Below are positions 1-12,184 of a stretch of DNA of 64,000 nt, one piece after another. The position numbers and the translations under genes are program-made. Below the pieces are notes generated by a model. That model was not told where the DNA came from. It made no database searches and worked only from the letters and a program-made list of their open reading frames with translations. Position 1 is the first letter of the stretch; every line of letters starts with the position of its first letter. The DNA is from Maea johnstoni (lineage: Eukaryota; Annelida; Polychaeta; Spionida; Magelonidae), in assembly GCA_963942565.1 (NCBI GenBank), contig OZ012690.1:36678726-36742725 (forward strand). Direction: 5' to 3'.

Positions 1-244
1 GTGTGCTGATGTGCCTTTCAGCATCCGTTCATTCATTAAATACCATGTTGGCAGATTATAATATGCAAATAATGGTTCTAAGATTGAAAAACAATTTCCA
101 GCGTGTAGTGACTGCTGTTGCTATGGTGAAGCGACCTCTGTTGGGGGAGAATGTGGTTAATGTTAGAGGCTCAATGCAGTACATTTCAACAAAGAAATGG
201 ACCAATCAATAGCTAGAACCAAGAGTGGAGCTGATGATAACTAT

Positions 245-395
245 AGATATTTCCATATACCGCCACCATGAGTCACCTGCTGCTGAGTAGACTTGAAATA
301 ACACAAACATCTACAGTTAGTTTCTCATCTCACCACCAGGAGTAGCTTACCACTCAATTGACCTGAAATATGGAAAACATCTATAATGTGTATCT
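245..395. repeat. CCACCAGGAGT dispersed/tandem repeat
   Basis: About two units of a roughly 75-bp repeat with the core CACCAGGAGT and the later segment TTGACCTGAAAT. The same block recurs at 4243-4395 in copy 2 of the segmental duplication, and as four better-spaced units at 3338-3580. Confidence 0.6.
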
Positions 396-1857
396 CATCC
401 CTGTTTAAGGTAGCGTGTTGGGTAAATTTCTTTGACCCAGATTTTCCCTTATCCTGTTTTTATTTTAAACATCACAAAAGTATCCTCACAGCAGGGTGTA
501 AGATATTTTAGGTGAAACAATAAATAAAGAAAACACGCATAGTATCCGCAAACGGAGCTCCTATCAACATTTAAGTGGAGAAAAGATAAATTTTGCTCGG
601 TTGAAATTTAACTACCATTTCCTTTAGAATTTTTGGTGAAAATGGGAAAGAAGTGCATTTTTCAACTTTCAGATTACACAACTTTTCAATAATCAAAATT
701 GGTTAAAAAAATGATACTCTTCCCTGCGTAATACCCCTAACTTTAATTTTGCCAAATTTTAAGCATACTGTTAACATATGTTATCCCAAATGCATGCTTT
801 ATGTGACAATGTATGGTGAAAATAAGATCCGCCGAAACTTTGGCAACAGACACCCTAGGCGAGGCTATAAATCTGCACCGATGCTCAGTGGCGGATCTTA
901 ATGGCTATTATAGCAGGTTAAGGTAGAACCCTATTCGATACACGGGCCATTTTTAAAACTTGAATATCTGAAAACTGAGTTTAATGAAGACAGCAGTACT
1001 TGTGCTATTGTAAAGGTTACATCTCATAGTTACAGAATAATGGTTAAACTTATCAATAAATGATTATCTTAAGGAACATTAAAAAAAGAACATATCTGGA
1101 TGTGTTTCGTTTTTTGGCAAAATGTCAAGATTTACCCTTTACTTGAAAATGAGAGTCTACCATATGATTATTCATGTCTTTGGTGAGGTGCAAGGTCCTA
1201 CCTCAATAGGGGATTTGCACGATGAGTATCTTAAAAACATTTTTAAATGTTCCCATAAGCCTCAAACAGCACGTGGTTTACATAGTAAATGCTGATTTTC
1301 AGGTCCTGTAAGAATTCAAGGTACCTGTGACATGACCTTGCACCTAGACGGGGTTCATATGTCATATTCTAAAATACTGGCTTCGAAGACTGTATCGTTA
1401 TTCACTTTCAGCCAAAAAATGAAATGAAAATTTTGGTCAAAATGGTCTATCTCGAAGGAATCTGCATGGTTAAAGCAGGCAGCCATGTCGTTCGGGAGCA
1501 ATGTAACGAGGAAAACCCCAAGGGCCCTGCCTTTTGTGCTCTCGAGGTGACCACAATAGACTCGAGATTCGTGGCGGGTGAACACTGCTCATGTGTCATC
1601 TTTTGTTTTGATATCCATTCTTAGGGGCCAGCCAAGGACACCACCTAGTGGTGATAATCTTGGTGTACTAGACTATCACCTTAATTGAGTGATAACAATT
1701 TATCATACAACTCAGTAAAAATGGCACAAACATCGTGTCAAACTCAAAATCATGGTCCTGCCTTCGCAAATAAACCCGAGAGCCACACGAAATGACCTAT
1801 TTACTATAATGAGTGTTTATATTCCACATGATTAATAGTAGGCCTTAGTACATTTAC

Positions 1858-2026
1858 CCTTGAACACGAAATCCTGTAGATTTTCATGTGCCACTGTGTG
1901 CCTCTTCCAGACACCAGACTCTGCTTTTAACCACAACGGAGGATGGACTGCTTGCAAATATATTTTGACATCGAAATGTTCCTGCATTTCCTCCTCTGAA
2001 CAGAACACTTTGCTTTTGTTCGCCAT
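1858..2026 (-). CDS. Candidate first exon A of a four-member paralogue cluster
   Basis: Minus-strand coding segment of 56 codons plus one base, starting MANKSKVFCSEEEMQ and ending in a phase-1 donor (AAGG then GTAAAT). The pattern EE-Q-HFD, YLQAVH, LKAESG and HENLQD is shared with segments at 6794-6971, 11737-11911 and 14698-14872. Conservation of protein sequence, start, frame and donor across four copies is the evidence that this is coding. The (E)EYQ-x-x-FDP-x-x-YL start seen in the better-kept copies resembles the N-terminus of NNMT/PNMT/INMT-type methyltransferases, but the diagnostic SAM-binding part would be in a later exon, which I cannot see. Downstream exons would lie to the left of the window. 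Confidence 0.5.
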
Positions 2027-2487
2027 GTTTCGCGTCCTCCTCTTTGCTATGCTCTATTCATGTGACTATTACTAGGCCGAGTGCACAGATCATGAACGAC
2101 AGCGATTTTTATAGCAAATTATTCTGCACTCACTGAATGAAGTCTCGGAGTAGGATGAGGGGAGCGGCAACCAGGGACCTGATTTCAGGAAACCAGACCC
2201 AGGCGCCTTTGCGATAAATTTATATTTAAGGATACGCACCCCACCTTTATTTTTGACCTGAGCTTTTTTAATTTTTGATAAACCTTCGAGGTTAAAACTA
2301 AACAAAACGTAAAGAGTACAGTGTTCCGCAGGATTTTTCTTTTCTGTAAGACACCTTTTTTGTTTTCCGAAGAGTGGCCAACTTTTAGTAATAGAGGCCG
2401 TCACCAAGTGCATTTTTATATCAACCTGTCGATCTGGGTTATTCGTGCACAGAATAAGACATTCTCGATTTTTTTATAAATGTAAAG

Positions 2488-2991
2488 TGGAACCTGTCAA
2501 ATTGAACACCTGTGTACATTGAACACCTGTGTACATTGAACACCTGCGTACATTGAACAATTTTTCATGTCCCGGCACACTCCCATTGAAAATCAATGGA
2601 AAGCTACCTGGATACATTGAACACCTGTCTACCTTGAACATTGAACACCAAATTTGTTCCCGTAGACTACATTTAACCTGTCTAATTTGAACATTCTGCA
2701 CTGATTTGAAACTTTTCACTGAAAATGAGGACAAAAGAGATACATGAGATAAACTGTTTTGTTAACTGATATTTTTAAAATGCTGAACATGTGAAGTTTT
2801 TAACTATATGAAGAAAGTGAGGTAAAGACATAGTAGATTTTGCAATCAAATGATCATGTTTCTCTAATTACCCTTGATTTTGCTTCTATTTAACCTGACC
2901 TCCAATTACTCTGAACCTGGATACATTGAACACCTGCGTTCATTGAACACTTTTTCATTTCCCGTGAGTGTTCAATGTAGACAGGTTCCAC
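2488..2991. mobile_element. Non-autonomous DNA element (MITE) with TGGAACCTGTC ends
   Basis: A 504-bp insertion with terminal inverted repeats (TGGAACCTGTC left, GACAGGTTCCA right), flanked by the duplicated target TGTAAAG. The inner part repeats a TACATTGAACACCTG motif several times, on both strands. Copy 2 of the segmental duplication has the uninterrupted site (around 7427), giving a direct empty-site control. No transposase is present. The target length of 6-8 bp would fit a hAT-like family, but this is not decisive. Confidence 0.75.
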
Positions 2992-3337
2992 TGTAAAGTT
3001 GCATGTAGCTGATTGCTCGTCCAAAAGTTACATTATCTTTGGCACAGCATGAATTTCTAATGTTTATTTGAAAATGGACGCCTTTTCTCAAAAATGATGC
3101 ATATTATTGGGCAACATATTACCTGTATTGAATTGTAAAAAACCCTAGTCCAGAGATTTAAATATTTTTGATGTATTCATGCTCTGCAAACTTACAAAGA
3201 TAAAAGACTTGCGGTTAGGCGGTGGTTTTGACGGGTATTCCGCTCTCCTCCACAACTTAAAACTGGCTAGTCACGATTTAGCCTAGATATTGCTGAAAAG
3301 CGAACATCGCAATGAGGAAAACATATATGGTTAATTT

Positions 3338-3580
3338 CTTATCCTACCACCAGGAGTGGCTTACCACCAATTTGACCTGAAATGGTAGAGGTTGACATCT
3401 AAAGTTAGCTCCACATCCCACCACCAGGAGTCGCTTAATGGCTTATTAGCCTGAAATGGTAGAGGTTGACATCTAAAGTTATTTCCACAGCCCACCACCA
3501 GAAGTCACTTGTCACACTGTTGACCTAAAATGAGATTTAAACTTAAGTTAGTTCCACATCCCGCCACCAGGATGTACTTT
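3338..3580. repeat. Tandem CCACCAGGAGT units (~75 bp)
   Basis: Four direct units starting near 3345, 3418, 3497 and 3564. Each has CCACCAG-x-AGT, a segment on the pattern TTGACCTGAAAT, and AAAGTTAGTTCCACA. Part of the same family as 245-395 and 4243-4395. Confidence 0.7.
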
Positions 3581-3599
3581 CTTTAATTGACCCATATTA

Positions 3600-3733
3600 A
3601 GGTTGATATTATTAGTTTTCTTTGTTGTGAAAATGGTATACGGCAAGATGTCTGCGATAAGTCAGCGATACCTGCTGGCTGAACGAAAACATTGGAGGTG
3701 TACCATATTTTACAACAAGGATAACAAATTATC
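3600..3733. mobile_element. Short foldback element, copy 1
   Basis: Imperfect inverted repeat. The left arm reads GATATTATTAG, then TTGTTGTGAAAATGGT, then AAGATGTCTGC. The right arm ends TACAACAAGGATAAC. The same family is present, better preserved, at 15265-15432. No coding capacity. Confidence 0.6.
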
Positions 3734-3749
3734 ATCAGCTCCCCATGCC

Positions 3750-3769
3750 CCCCCCCCCCCCCCCCCCCC
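3750..3769. repeat. Poly-C tract
   Basis: Run of about 20 C. Length is likely unstable or mis-sequenced. Confidence 0.9.
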
Positions 3770-4242
3770 TGCATGAAGTACACAAGCACAACAAGTTTAA
3801 AGTTCAAGATTCTTGCAGTGGAGATCAGAGAAAACAGGAGCCGCCAGACTCCGGTCGTCTCTCTCACTAAAAGTCATGAGTTACCCACGTTTATCTCAAT
3901 TAATTCTTACCATTTTATCCTCTAGATATATACCGTGTTGGACCATTTTACACATATTATATGGCACTGAATGGCCTTTGTGTGCTGATGTGCCTTTCAG
4001 CATCCGTTCATTCATTAAATACCATGTTGGCAGATTATAATATGCAAATAATGGTTCTAAGATTGAAAAACAATTTCCAGCGTGTAGTGACTGCTGTTGC
4101 TGCCATCTTGTTGCTATGGTGAAGCGACCTCTGTTGGGGGAGAATGTGGTTAATGTTAGAGGCTCAATGCAGTCCATTTCAACAAAGAAATGGACCAATC
4201 AATAGCTAGAACCAAGAGTGGAGCTGATGATAACTATAGTTA

Positions 4243-4395
4243 TTTCCATATATCGCCACCAGGAGTCACCTGCTGCTGAGTAGACTTGAAATAACACAAA
4301 CATCTGCAGTTAGTTTCTAATCTCACCACCAGGAGTAGCTTACCACTCAATTGACCTGAAATATGGAAAACATCTATAATGTGTATCTCATCCCT
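4243..4395. repeat. CCACCAGGAGT repeat, duplicated copy
   Basis: Copy in the second segmental duplicate of the block at 245-395, with the same two-unit structure. Confidence 0.6.
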
Positions 4396-5187
4396 GTTTA
4401 AGGTAGGGTAAATTTCTTTGACCCAGATCTTCCCTTACCCTGTTTTTATTTTAAACATCACAAAAGTATCCTCACAGCAGGGTGTAAGATATTTTGGGTA
4501 AAACAATGAATAAAAAAACACGCATAGTATCTGCAAACGGAGCTCCTATCAACATTTAAGTGGAGAAAAGATAAATTTTGCTCGGTCGAAATTTTACTAC
4601 CATTTCCTTTAGAGCTTTTGTTGAAAATGGGAAAGAAGTACATTTTTCAACTTTCAGATTACACAAATTTTGAATAATCAAAATTGGTTAAAAAATGAAA
4701 CTCTTTCCTGCGTAACACCATTAACCTTAATTTTGCCAAATTTCAAGCACATCTGTAACAACTGCTTATGTAATAATCACGGTTTATGTAATATTAACCG
4801 CTTGCGTAATAAAAAATCAACTGCTTATGTAATATAACAACCGCTTGCGTAATAAAAAATTAACCGCTTGTGTAACACAACCGCTTGCGTAATAAAAAAT
4901 TTACCGCTTATGTAGCACCAACTTCTTTATGTAATAACAAAATCTGCTTATGTAATAATAAACCAAATATTGAAAGAAAATAAGTTTTGTTATGGGTGTG
5001 CAATGCACAAATAAAGGACCTGCCGTTTTCAACTGCATACATGTATTAGTATCATGGAAGCAGGCACAGACGGAAAGGAGTTGTAGGTAAGCTTGTATTT
5101 ATTTTATTTGATACGGGGTATTTAATTTAGTTTTGCCTTAGAAGACCAAACACAAACTTTTCTTAATCCAAGGTTTTGCTCAACATA

Positions 5188-5470
5188 CCTGACCCTGTTG
5201 AAAAATGATTGGCTAAAATTCTTGCCTGTATTTACTCTTCTGTGTTCTGATTTTAAATATATTTTTCTTTTTCTACAATGAATTTGGCCCTACTCCGTGG
5301 GGCATTGCTGTGTTAGTTATTCATCCATGACATAGAATAACTAACACAGCAATGCCCCACGGAGTAGGGCCAAATTCATTGTAGAAAAAGAAAAATATAA
5401 TTAAAATCAGAAACACAGAAGAGTAAATACAGGCAAGAATTTTAGCCAATCATCTTTCAACAGGGTCAGG
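5188..5470. repeat. Near-perfect 135-bp-arm palindrome
   Basis: Arms 5188-5322 and 5335-5470 are almost perfect reverse complements with a 12-nt spacer. Arm ends read CCTGACCCTGTTG and CAACAGGGTCAGG. The only visible mismatches are a few bases in the AT-rich middle of the arms. It lies inside the foldback element and could be a second element nested in the first. Confidence 0.9.
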
Positions 5471-5706
5471 GGTGGTCCTGATCCCAGATCAATGATGATG
5501 ATGATGAATGACACTGAATGTGGATGATGATGATGATGATGTGGATGATGCATGTATTATGATACTGGTAAATACATGATAGAGGTGATTTAAGGAATGC
5601 AGGAAAAATAAGTTGTAAGTTGTGTGTTTTTTTTTTCGATTGGTCATGGATGACTGGTAAATGGATATCATCGTTCAGTTCTCATTGTGAACATTTGATG
5701 TTCAAC

Positions 5707-5728
5707 GGGGGGGGGGGGGGGGGGGGGG
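5707..5728. repeat. Poly-G tract
   Basis: Run of about 22 G inside the foldback element. Confidence 0.9.
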
Positions 5729-6793
5729 AATGTTCCAGCATAACAGGTATGAAAATCTGATACTGATAGATGTTTAATTCACAACTCAAAATAATGGTAA
5801 TTAGTTGTGTTTTTATCAATTATTCATGGATGACTGGTTGAATATTACATAAGCCGTGATTATTACATAAGCAGTTGTTACAGTCGTTTAACTGTTTTGT
5901 GTTATTACATAAGCAGTCAATTTCTTATTACGCAAGCGGTTGTATTACATAAGCTGTAGTTATTACATAAGCAGTTGTTACACACATCTGTAAACATTTT
6001 TTATCCAAAATGCATGCTTTATGTGACCATGTTTTGGTGAAATTAGACATGGAGAAAAGGGCCTAAAACATTTCCTGCTAATGTGAAAGCCTATGGCACA
6101 TTATAAAACAATTATACGCAACTAAGTAAGGGCTTTTTTCAAAATCTTTCCTTTTATTTCTTAACTAGTGCTAGCTAAATACCTTTTATGAAATTTCATG
6201 ATGGTGACCCATACTAAACAACTTCAAAAAGAAAAAAAACAACAAGATATTTTCAGTTATGAAATCACAGATCACCAGATATCATAATTCATCAAAATAG
6301 TCCAAACATTATATTAGAGAAAATAAGATTCGCCGAAGCTTTGGCAACAAACGCCCTAGGCGAGGCTATAAACATGCACCGATACTCGGCGGTGGATCTA
6401 AATGGCTATTATAGCAGGTTTGAGTGATAACAATTTATCATACAACTCAGTAAAATTGCACAAAAATCATGTTTTCCTATATTTGCTATCAGTTGGTTGC
6501 TATATGGCATCGACCACTTTAAACCCACAGAAATAGCTTGTCACTGAACATAGTGTCTTTTACCAGCCCTGTTACTGCCATAGCAACGAGCTATATATTC
6601 TTTTGTTCTTTAACCAGTCTTCCCTTCTTTTGTAGATTGTAACTGAAATTTTTGCCCTAGGCCTATAGATCAACCCCAAATGCCAACCTCAAAATCATGG
6701 TCCTGCATTCGCAAATAAAGCCGGGAACCACACGAAATGACCTATTTACTATTATGAGTATTTACATTCCATAGTAGGCCTTAGTGCATTTAC

Positions 6794-6971
6794 CCTTGAG
6801 CACGAAATCCTGTAGATTTTCATTTGCCACTGTGTGTCTCTTGAAGCTTTTCCCGACACCGGACTCTGCTTTTAACGACAACGGAGTATGGACTGCTTGC
6901 ACATACATTTTGGCATCGAAATGTTCCTGCATTTCCTCCTCTGAACAGAAAACGTTGGTTTTGTTCGCCAT
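6794..6971 (-). CDS. Candidate first exon B of the paralogue cluster
   Basis: Minus-strand segment of 59 codons plus one base, the duplicate of exon A in the second tandem copy. It starts MANKTNVFCSEEEMQ, keeps YVQAVH, LKAESG and HTVANENLQD, and ends at the same phase-1 donor (GTAAAT). It differs from A by several substitutions and a three-codon insertion (59 against 56 codons), yet stays open and keeps the splice site, which suggests it evolved under constraint. No downstream exon was recognised between here and 2026, so the gene may be incomplete or its exons too short to see. Confidence 0.5.
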
Positions 6972-7715
6972 GTTATGTATTATATACCTCCTCTTTGGTA
7001 TACTCTATTCATATAACTATTACTAGGTCGAGTGCACTGATTATGAACGACAGCGATTTTTATAGTAAATTATTCTGCACTCACTGAATGAAGCCTCGGG
7101 GCAGGATAAAGGGAAACCAGACCCAGGGCCCTTTGCGCCAACAAGACGTACACTTGATACTTAAGGATACCCGCATCAGTTTTATTTTTCACCTGAATTC
7201 TTTTTTCATTTTTGGATATGAACTACCTTAGAAAATTACAAAATTAAAAAATGCATGAAGTGTGATATTCCGCACGATATTTTTTCTGTAAGACACCTAT
7301 TTTGTTTTCCCAAGAGTTGTCTACTTGTAGTAAGAGGGGTCGTCACGTAGTGCATTTTTGTATTAACCTGTTGATCTGGGTTATTCGTACACAGAATAAG
7401 ACATTCTCGATTTCTTTTATAAAAGTAAAGTTGCATGTAGCTGATTGCTCGTCCAAAAACTACATTTACTTTGGCACAGCATGAATTTTTAATGTTTATT
7501 TGAAAATGGACGCTTTTTCTCAAAAATGATGCAAATTATTGGCCAACATATTACCTGTATTGAATTATAAAAAACCCTAGTCCAGAGATTTAAATATTTT
7601 TGATGTATTCATGCTCAGTAAATTTACAAAGATAAATGACTTGGGGTTAGGCGGTGGTTTTGTCGGGTATTGCTCTCCTCCACCACTTACAACTGGCTAG
7701 TCACGATTTAACCTA

Positions 7716-8612
<897 letters not shown>

Positions 8613-8639
8613 TGTCATCACTTATGAAATCGTGACAAA

Positions 8640-8831
8640 TACGTTATTCGTTGATGATGGAGTAAAACTGAAAAACCCGGGCTTAACCGCCGACTCACCC
8701 CAACTTTTGCACATGCCGTAGGCAAGATGTGAACCCCAGACCTTATGCAGCGGCGAGGAACAGCAAGCAGTAGAACTGTGATGTTCTAACCACTCTGCTG
8801 TGGGGGAAGCCCCCTCGCCAATGACCAACAT
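8640..8831 (-). mobile_element. tRNA-derived SINE
   Basis: On the minus strand a tRNA-like head is visible: an A-box-like AGAGTGGTTAGAAC and, about 45 bp on, a B-box-like GGGGTTCACATCTT. These are RNA polymerase III promoter elements of a tRNA-derived SINE. The tail is not clearly bounded. Confidence 0.55.
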
Positions 8832-9870
8832 AAAGACAGTTCTAAATACCTAAGGGCACATTGTCACCCAGTGAAACAACCTGGATCAAATAAACATTAT
8901 ATATCCTGTCATAGTATATGATGTATCGTTTTTCAAATTTTTCAAAAAGCAGAACACACAAACAAAAAAAGCAGCAGCACTAAAATGTTGGCGAGGGCTA
9001 ACTTGATTCAACAGTAAGAGACTGTGTCAGCTTAGATCAATGCCTAAGGAGTTAGCGCCCTTGTTGGTTCATGCATACTTTCTCATCCAGTGGGACCTGT
9101 TGAGAGTTGCCGTTGAATCAGTTCATTTATTCTTATTACTTGTCCCACAGGTACTGTCAGTGAACTTTTCCATATATGATTCGTTAATGGGTCTCAACCA
9201 ACAGGTAGTTATCATACTAAAAGATCTGATTTCTGTCGAAGGGAAACGTCTCAAAACGCTCAACAGGTGATCTAAAAAAAAAAAAAATTGTTGCTGAACT
9301 TGAAATCCGCACGGTTGACACCTACAGTTAGTGCCTCATGCTACCACCAGGGGTCGCCACCAGCTGAGTTGGCATCTACTTCATGCCTCTTTTCTTATCC
9401 CATTCGTTTGCTTATAGCGACCCCCAAAAGACCCATACTTTTTGTTGATATAGATCTCTTTGACGAAACGCAGATTACGGCGAAAATTTGAAGTGAGAGT
9501 GTATGCATGGTCTTGAATCAGAAACATCCATTAGATATTTGAAGATCTTATATTCATTCCAGTTATTTTCAACTCTCAGGCACGGATAGGTGAATATATT
9601 TAACCCCTTACTAATCCCTCTACTCCCACTCTCCAGGCTTTATATCACCTCAGACGTACATCAACGCCCTTTTCCTAAAAGGGCAAGTCTTCAAGCTTGT
9701 TTATGCGATCTCACTTCAAAGTTGGTCACGTGACAGATGTTACCACGTTTTTTGCTAGAAAAAAACTTTTTTCTTACTTCGAGCGAAGACGGACAGCAGA
9801 TATTCGTATTATATGGCAAATGTATGTATGATTGTTTTCTTTGTCGTTACTTTTTCTGTTTTCACATAAA
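8832..9870. other. Spacer, little recognised
   Basis: No gene recognised. Contains a degraded piece of the CACCAGG-G-GTCGCCACCA repeat at about 9338-9370 and an A-run at about 9275-9287. Confidence 0.4.
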
Positions 9871-9884
9871 AGCTTATTTGTCTA

Positions 9885-10060
9885 TTGCATAGAGGAAACC
9901 TAAGCAACAAAGAAAACCACCCCAAAGTCCCCTGCCAATGCCACCTTTCCAGTTCCGGATACGAACCCAGGCAGTGTGATGAGAGACATCCAGCAGCCGG
10001 CGGTAACGCCTGAGACTACATGCATTAGCTAGAGCACCTTGCGCACATACATGCATGCAG
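9885..10060 (-). mobile_element. tRNA-derived SINE
   Basis: Minus strand carries a B box (GGGTTCGTATCC) preceded by a tRNA-like segment starting GGTGCTCTAGCTAATGCATG. The 3' part is G-rich (GGTGGCATTGGCAGG). A conventional tRNA gene is unlikely because no acceptor stem pairing is evident. Confidence 0.5.
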
Positions 10061-10372
10061 GTATTTTAACTGTGACACGCTATTTTTGTTTCCCTTTTAT
10101 TCTTATCATCTTCTTATCATCATCATCATTATCATCATCAGTATCACGAGCATTCCTAGTCACTCTGGGCACCTCAAATTGGAACATTTTTTAATTTAAA
10201 AAAACTTTTTTTTATTGTTTTATTCATTTGTATCATGCAATACTTATTCAAACAACACTGTGATGAATATGTAACAGAAAGCATTTTGCCATGCATGTTA
10301 CTAATTTCAGATGTAGAATATATGTAAAGAGCAATATATAGCATAGTATGATTACTATGGTCTCCGACTCAC
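10061..10372. other. Spacer with short TCATCA repeats
   Basis: Contains an ATC/TCA-rich run near 10107-10142. No gene seen. Confidence 0.4.
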
Positions 10373-10555
10373 GTACCACGTAAAGTGTTTTATGGTGTTC
10401 CATTTGAGACCACGATTTGAGAAACATCTTTCGATCTCCCCAAGTTTGATGCCCGCCTCTTCTGAATGACCTTGATCAAGTAAACATTGCTTAAATTGTT
10501 TAAAATTTGGGGGGTACAGTGTCAAAATACCTGTGTGTATTGTTTTCTTGGCAAC
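10373..10555 (-). CDS. Possible internal exon (61 codons), function unknown
   Basis: Open minus-strand block bounded by a good acceptor (TTATCTTGCAG) and a perfect donor (TAC then GTGAGT), phase 0 on both sides. The peptide begins VAKKTIHTGILTLYPP and contains IKLGEIERCFSNRGLKW. It lies 1.2 kb downstream of candidate first exon C on the same strand. Exon C ends in phase 1, so at least one further exon would be needed between them. I do not recognise the family; a C-terminal piece of a small-molecule methyltransferase is conceivable but unproven. Confidence 0.35.
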
Positions 10556-11089
10556 CTGCAAGATAACATCAATGCGTTCAGTTGGAAGAAAAATCAGTCT
10601 TTAATGTTACGTTTTCAGTCAACACAAATTCAAAGGTGACAAAAACATTGTAGTTAAAAAATCAGTCGACGTACCTACTTTCAAATTATTAAAGCGAGCA
10701 TTACGGCATAGTTCAATAATCACGATGAACCTGTGTTTGATGAAATTGGTCGTCGCTTTATCATTCTATCATTGCAAACTTTTCAAATATGTCGAGGCTA
10801 TTTCAGAAATATTTGCCTTCAAAGCGACCTACGCTATCAACTTTTCACCTCTGTCAGACGTACGTTTTTTTAAAGATTTGTTTTGTTCCGGTCACAGCTT
10901 CGGTCGTCAGGCATGTCGTCAGGCATGACGGGTTTTGGGTGCTGAACCGGACACCTCAACACCATTTTCAAGTGATAATCCGCATTAACCCATTTACTTA
11001 TGGAGTACACTCACAATATATGGTAAAGTTGAACATAACTCATCAAACATAATAATACCTGAAATATATTTGAAGATGAATTGCTCGAC
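10556..11089. other. Spacer, nothing recognised
   Basis: Short open frames in several frames, but none shows a recognisable domain or duplicated counterpart. Confidence 0.4.
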
Positions 11090-11255
11090 ACAACTGGAAC
11101 TACAAATTTTATTGGCGCACAATTGGCAAGATTGCTGGCCTGAGTGCTGGGAGACATGGGGTCCAAAGTTCAACTCCGGGTCGGGTCGATTAGGGGTTCG
11201 ATTCCACCATAAACTGGGGCAACCACCGAAGACCTTCATTTCTTACTCTTTATTG
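11090..11255 (+). mobile_element. tRNA-derived SINE, plus strand
   Basis: B-box match GGGGTTCGATTCCACC at about 11195-11210, with a degenerate A-box region upstream near 11132. The tail reads CTGGGGCAACCACCGAAGACC. Confidence 0.45.
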
Positions 11256-11736
11256 CCTTTCGCCCATTTACTTTGAACAATTTTATCTTCATTTTTATGC
11301 CGTAGTTCATGCTACCTGTGTCGTCTGCATATACATAAAAAAAACTCCTTATATTTATCTGAGCCACCCCTTCAAAGGGGAGTGGCAAACCAAACACTAT
11401 AAATCTCAATCAAATATTTCTCAAAACACTGCTTTATCATTAAGATATTTCAGTGTGTGTCGGACCAAGTATGCATTTCTGGTGGGAATAGGTTAAAACA
11501 CTTTATTGCCCGTGCTTTGTCACTATAGGTAGTATTGGAATCATTCAATTTATAAACATTATTCTTGAAGGAATTATCACGCCTTGAACCCATCTGCTCC
11601 TGCAGTGTGTTCTGACAGAGCAAAGAACTACTAAATCCAAGGGTAACGATTCTCGGTCAAATATTTCTCCAACCATCACTTGGTTCTATATGTGTCAGAG
11701 CATGTCTCCGCTTCATTTATTAAAATGTCAACTCAC
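11256..11736. other. Spacer, nothing recognised
   Basis: Downstream of candidate exon C on its strand. The donor of C opens into this region, which shows no clear second exon. Confidence 0.4.
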
Positions 11737-11911
11737 CGTTTAGCAAGTAATCCTGGTTGATTTCGTGCGACACCGTGTACCTTCGCCAAAACGGCCCTGC
11801 CTCGGCCTTTAGCAGGGATGGAATATGATTCAAATTCAAATACTTAACAGGGTTGAAGTTATCCTGAATTTCGTCCACTGAACTCAAGAAGTTATCTTTG
11901 CTCTCCATCAT
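11737..11911 (-). CDS. Candidate first exon C of the paralogue cluster
   Basis: Minus-strand segment of 58 codons plus one base. It starts MMESKDNFLSSVDEIQ, continues with NFNPVKYLNLNHIPSLLKAE, and ends in a perfect donor (AACG then GTGAGT, phase 1). Its length equals that of exon D at 14698-14872, and about 200 bp of upstream flank is also shared with D, which is what a duplicated gene start with its promoter would look like. The function is not certain; an NNMT/PNMT-type methyltransferase N-terminus is the best guess. A possible internal exon lies 1.2 kb downstream at 10373-10555. Confidence 0.55.
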
Positions 11912-12184
11912 GTCGAACTTAAGTCCCGTTTACCTGGCGGCGTTCTTATAGTAGATTTTCGCACAGGGAGGAGATACTCACTCCTACGGAAATATCCGAT
12001 GCGTGGCACGTGTACTTCAAAATCTGACTGTGCAGAGCATTCCTTTGTGCATAAGTTGACAAGGACAGTTCATTGTTTCTGACCCTCTAAGCGTGGGAAA
12101 ATTCATTGGTATGAACGTTTGAAGAAATGAATAACGCTTGCGCCGATTGTCAAAAAATCACATCCGTATTTCGGTGCAAAGTTA

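Larger units (their letters stand above)
1..3290. repeat. Segmental tandem duplication, copy 1
   Basis: The sequence from the left edge is repeated from 3979 onward with small differences, so a unit of roughly 4 kb is present twice in direct orientation. Shared landmarks include the opening segment (1-230 against 3979-4205), the exon-like segment at 1858-2026 against 6794-6971, and the stretch ending in the AACTGGCTAGTCACGATTTA landmark near 3261-3283 against 7690-7710. This copy has its own insertions: a 504-bp MITE at 2488-2991 and about 750 bp at 920-1685 not seen in copy 2. The true left end lies outside the window. Confidence 0.85.
4754..5982. mobile_element. 1.23 kb foldback DNA element with nested hairpin
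   Basis: Ends in inverted repeats (TGTAACAACTGCTTATGTAA left, its complement right) and is flanked by the direct duplication CACATC, or CACATCTG if the next two bases are counted. Copy 1 of the segmental duplication shows the empty site near 765. The subterminal parts carry many copies of CTTATGTAATAA and CTTGCGTAATAA in one orientation on the left and the other on the right, as transposase-binding arrays often do. A 283-bp palindrome sits in the middle, followed by GATGAT repeats and a poly-G run. No transposase is encoded, so it is non-autonomous. Confidence 0.75.
3979..7715. repeat. Segmental tandem duplication, copy 2
   Basis: Direct repeat of copy 1. It carries a 1.23 kb foldback element (4754-5982) absent from copy 1, and about 260 extra bases before 6318. 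Homology fades after the AACTGGCTAGTCACGATTTA landmark near 7710. Point differences are frequent enough that the duplication is not very recent. Confidence 0.85.

Noticed and set aside
1860-2075. Plus-strand frame opposite candidate exon A
   Set aside because: Shadow of the minus-strand exon; the conserved splice donor and start are on the minus strand.
9874-10056. Possible tRNA gene on the minus strand
   Set aside because: B box present, but no acceptor-stem pairing or cloverleaf could be drawn; a SINE head is more likely.
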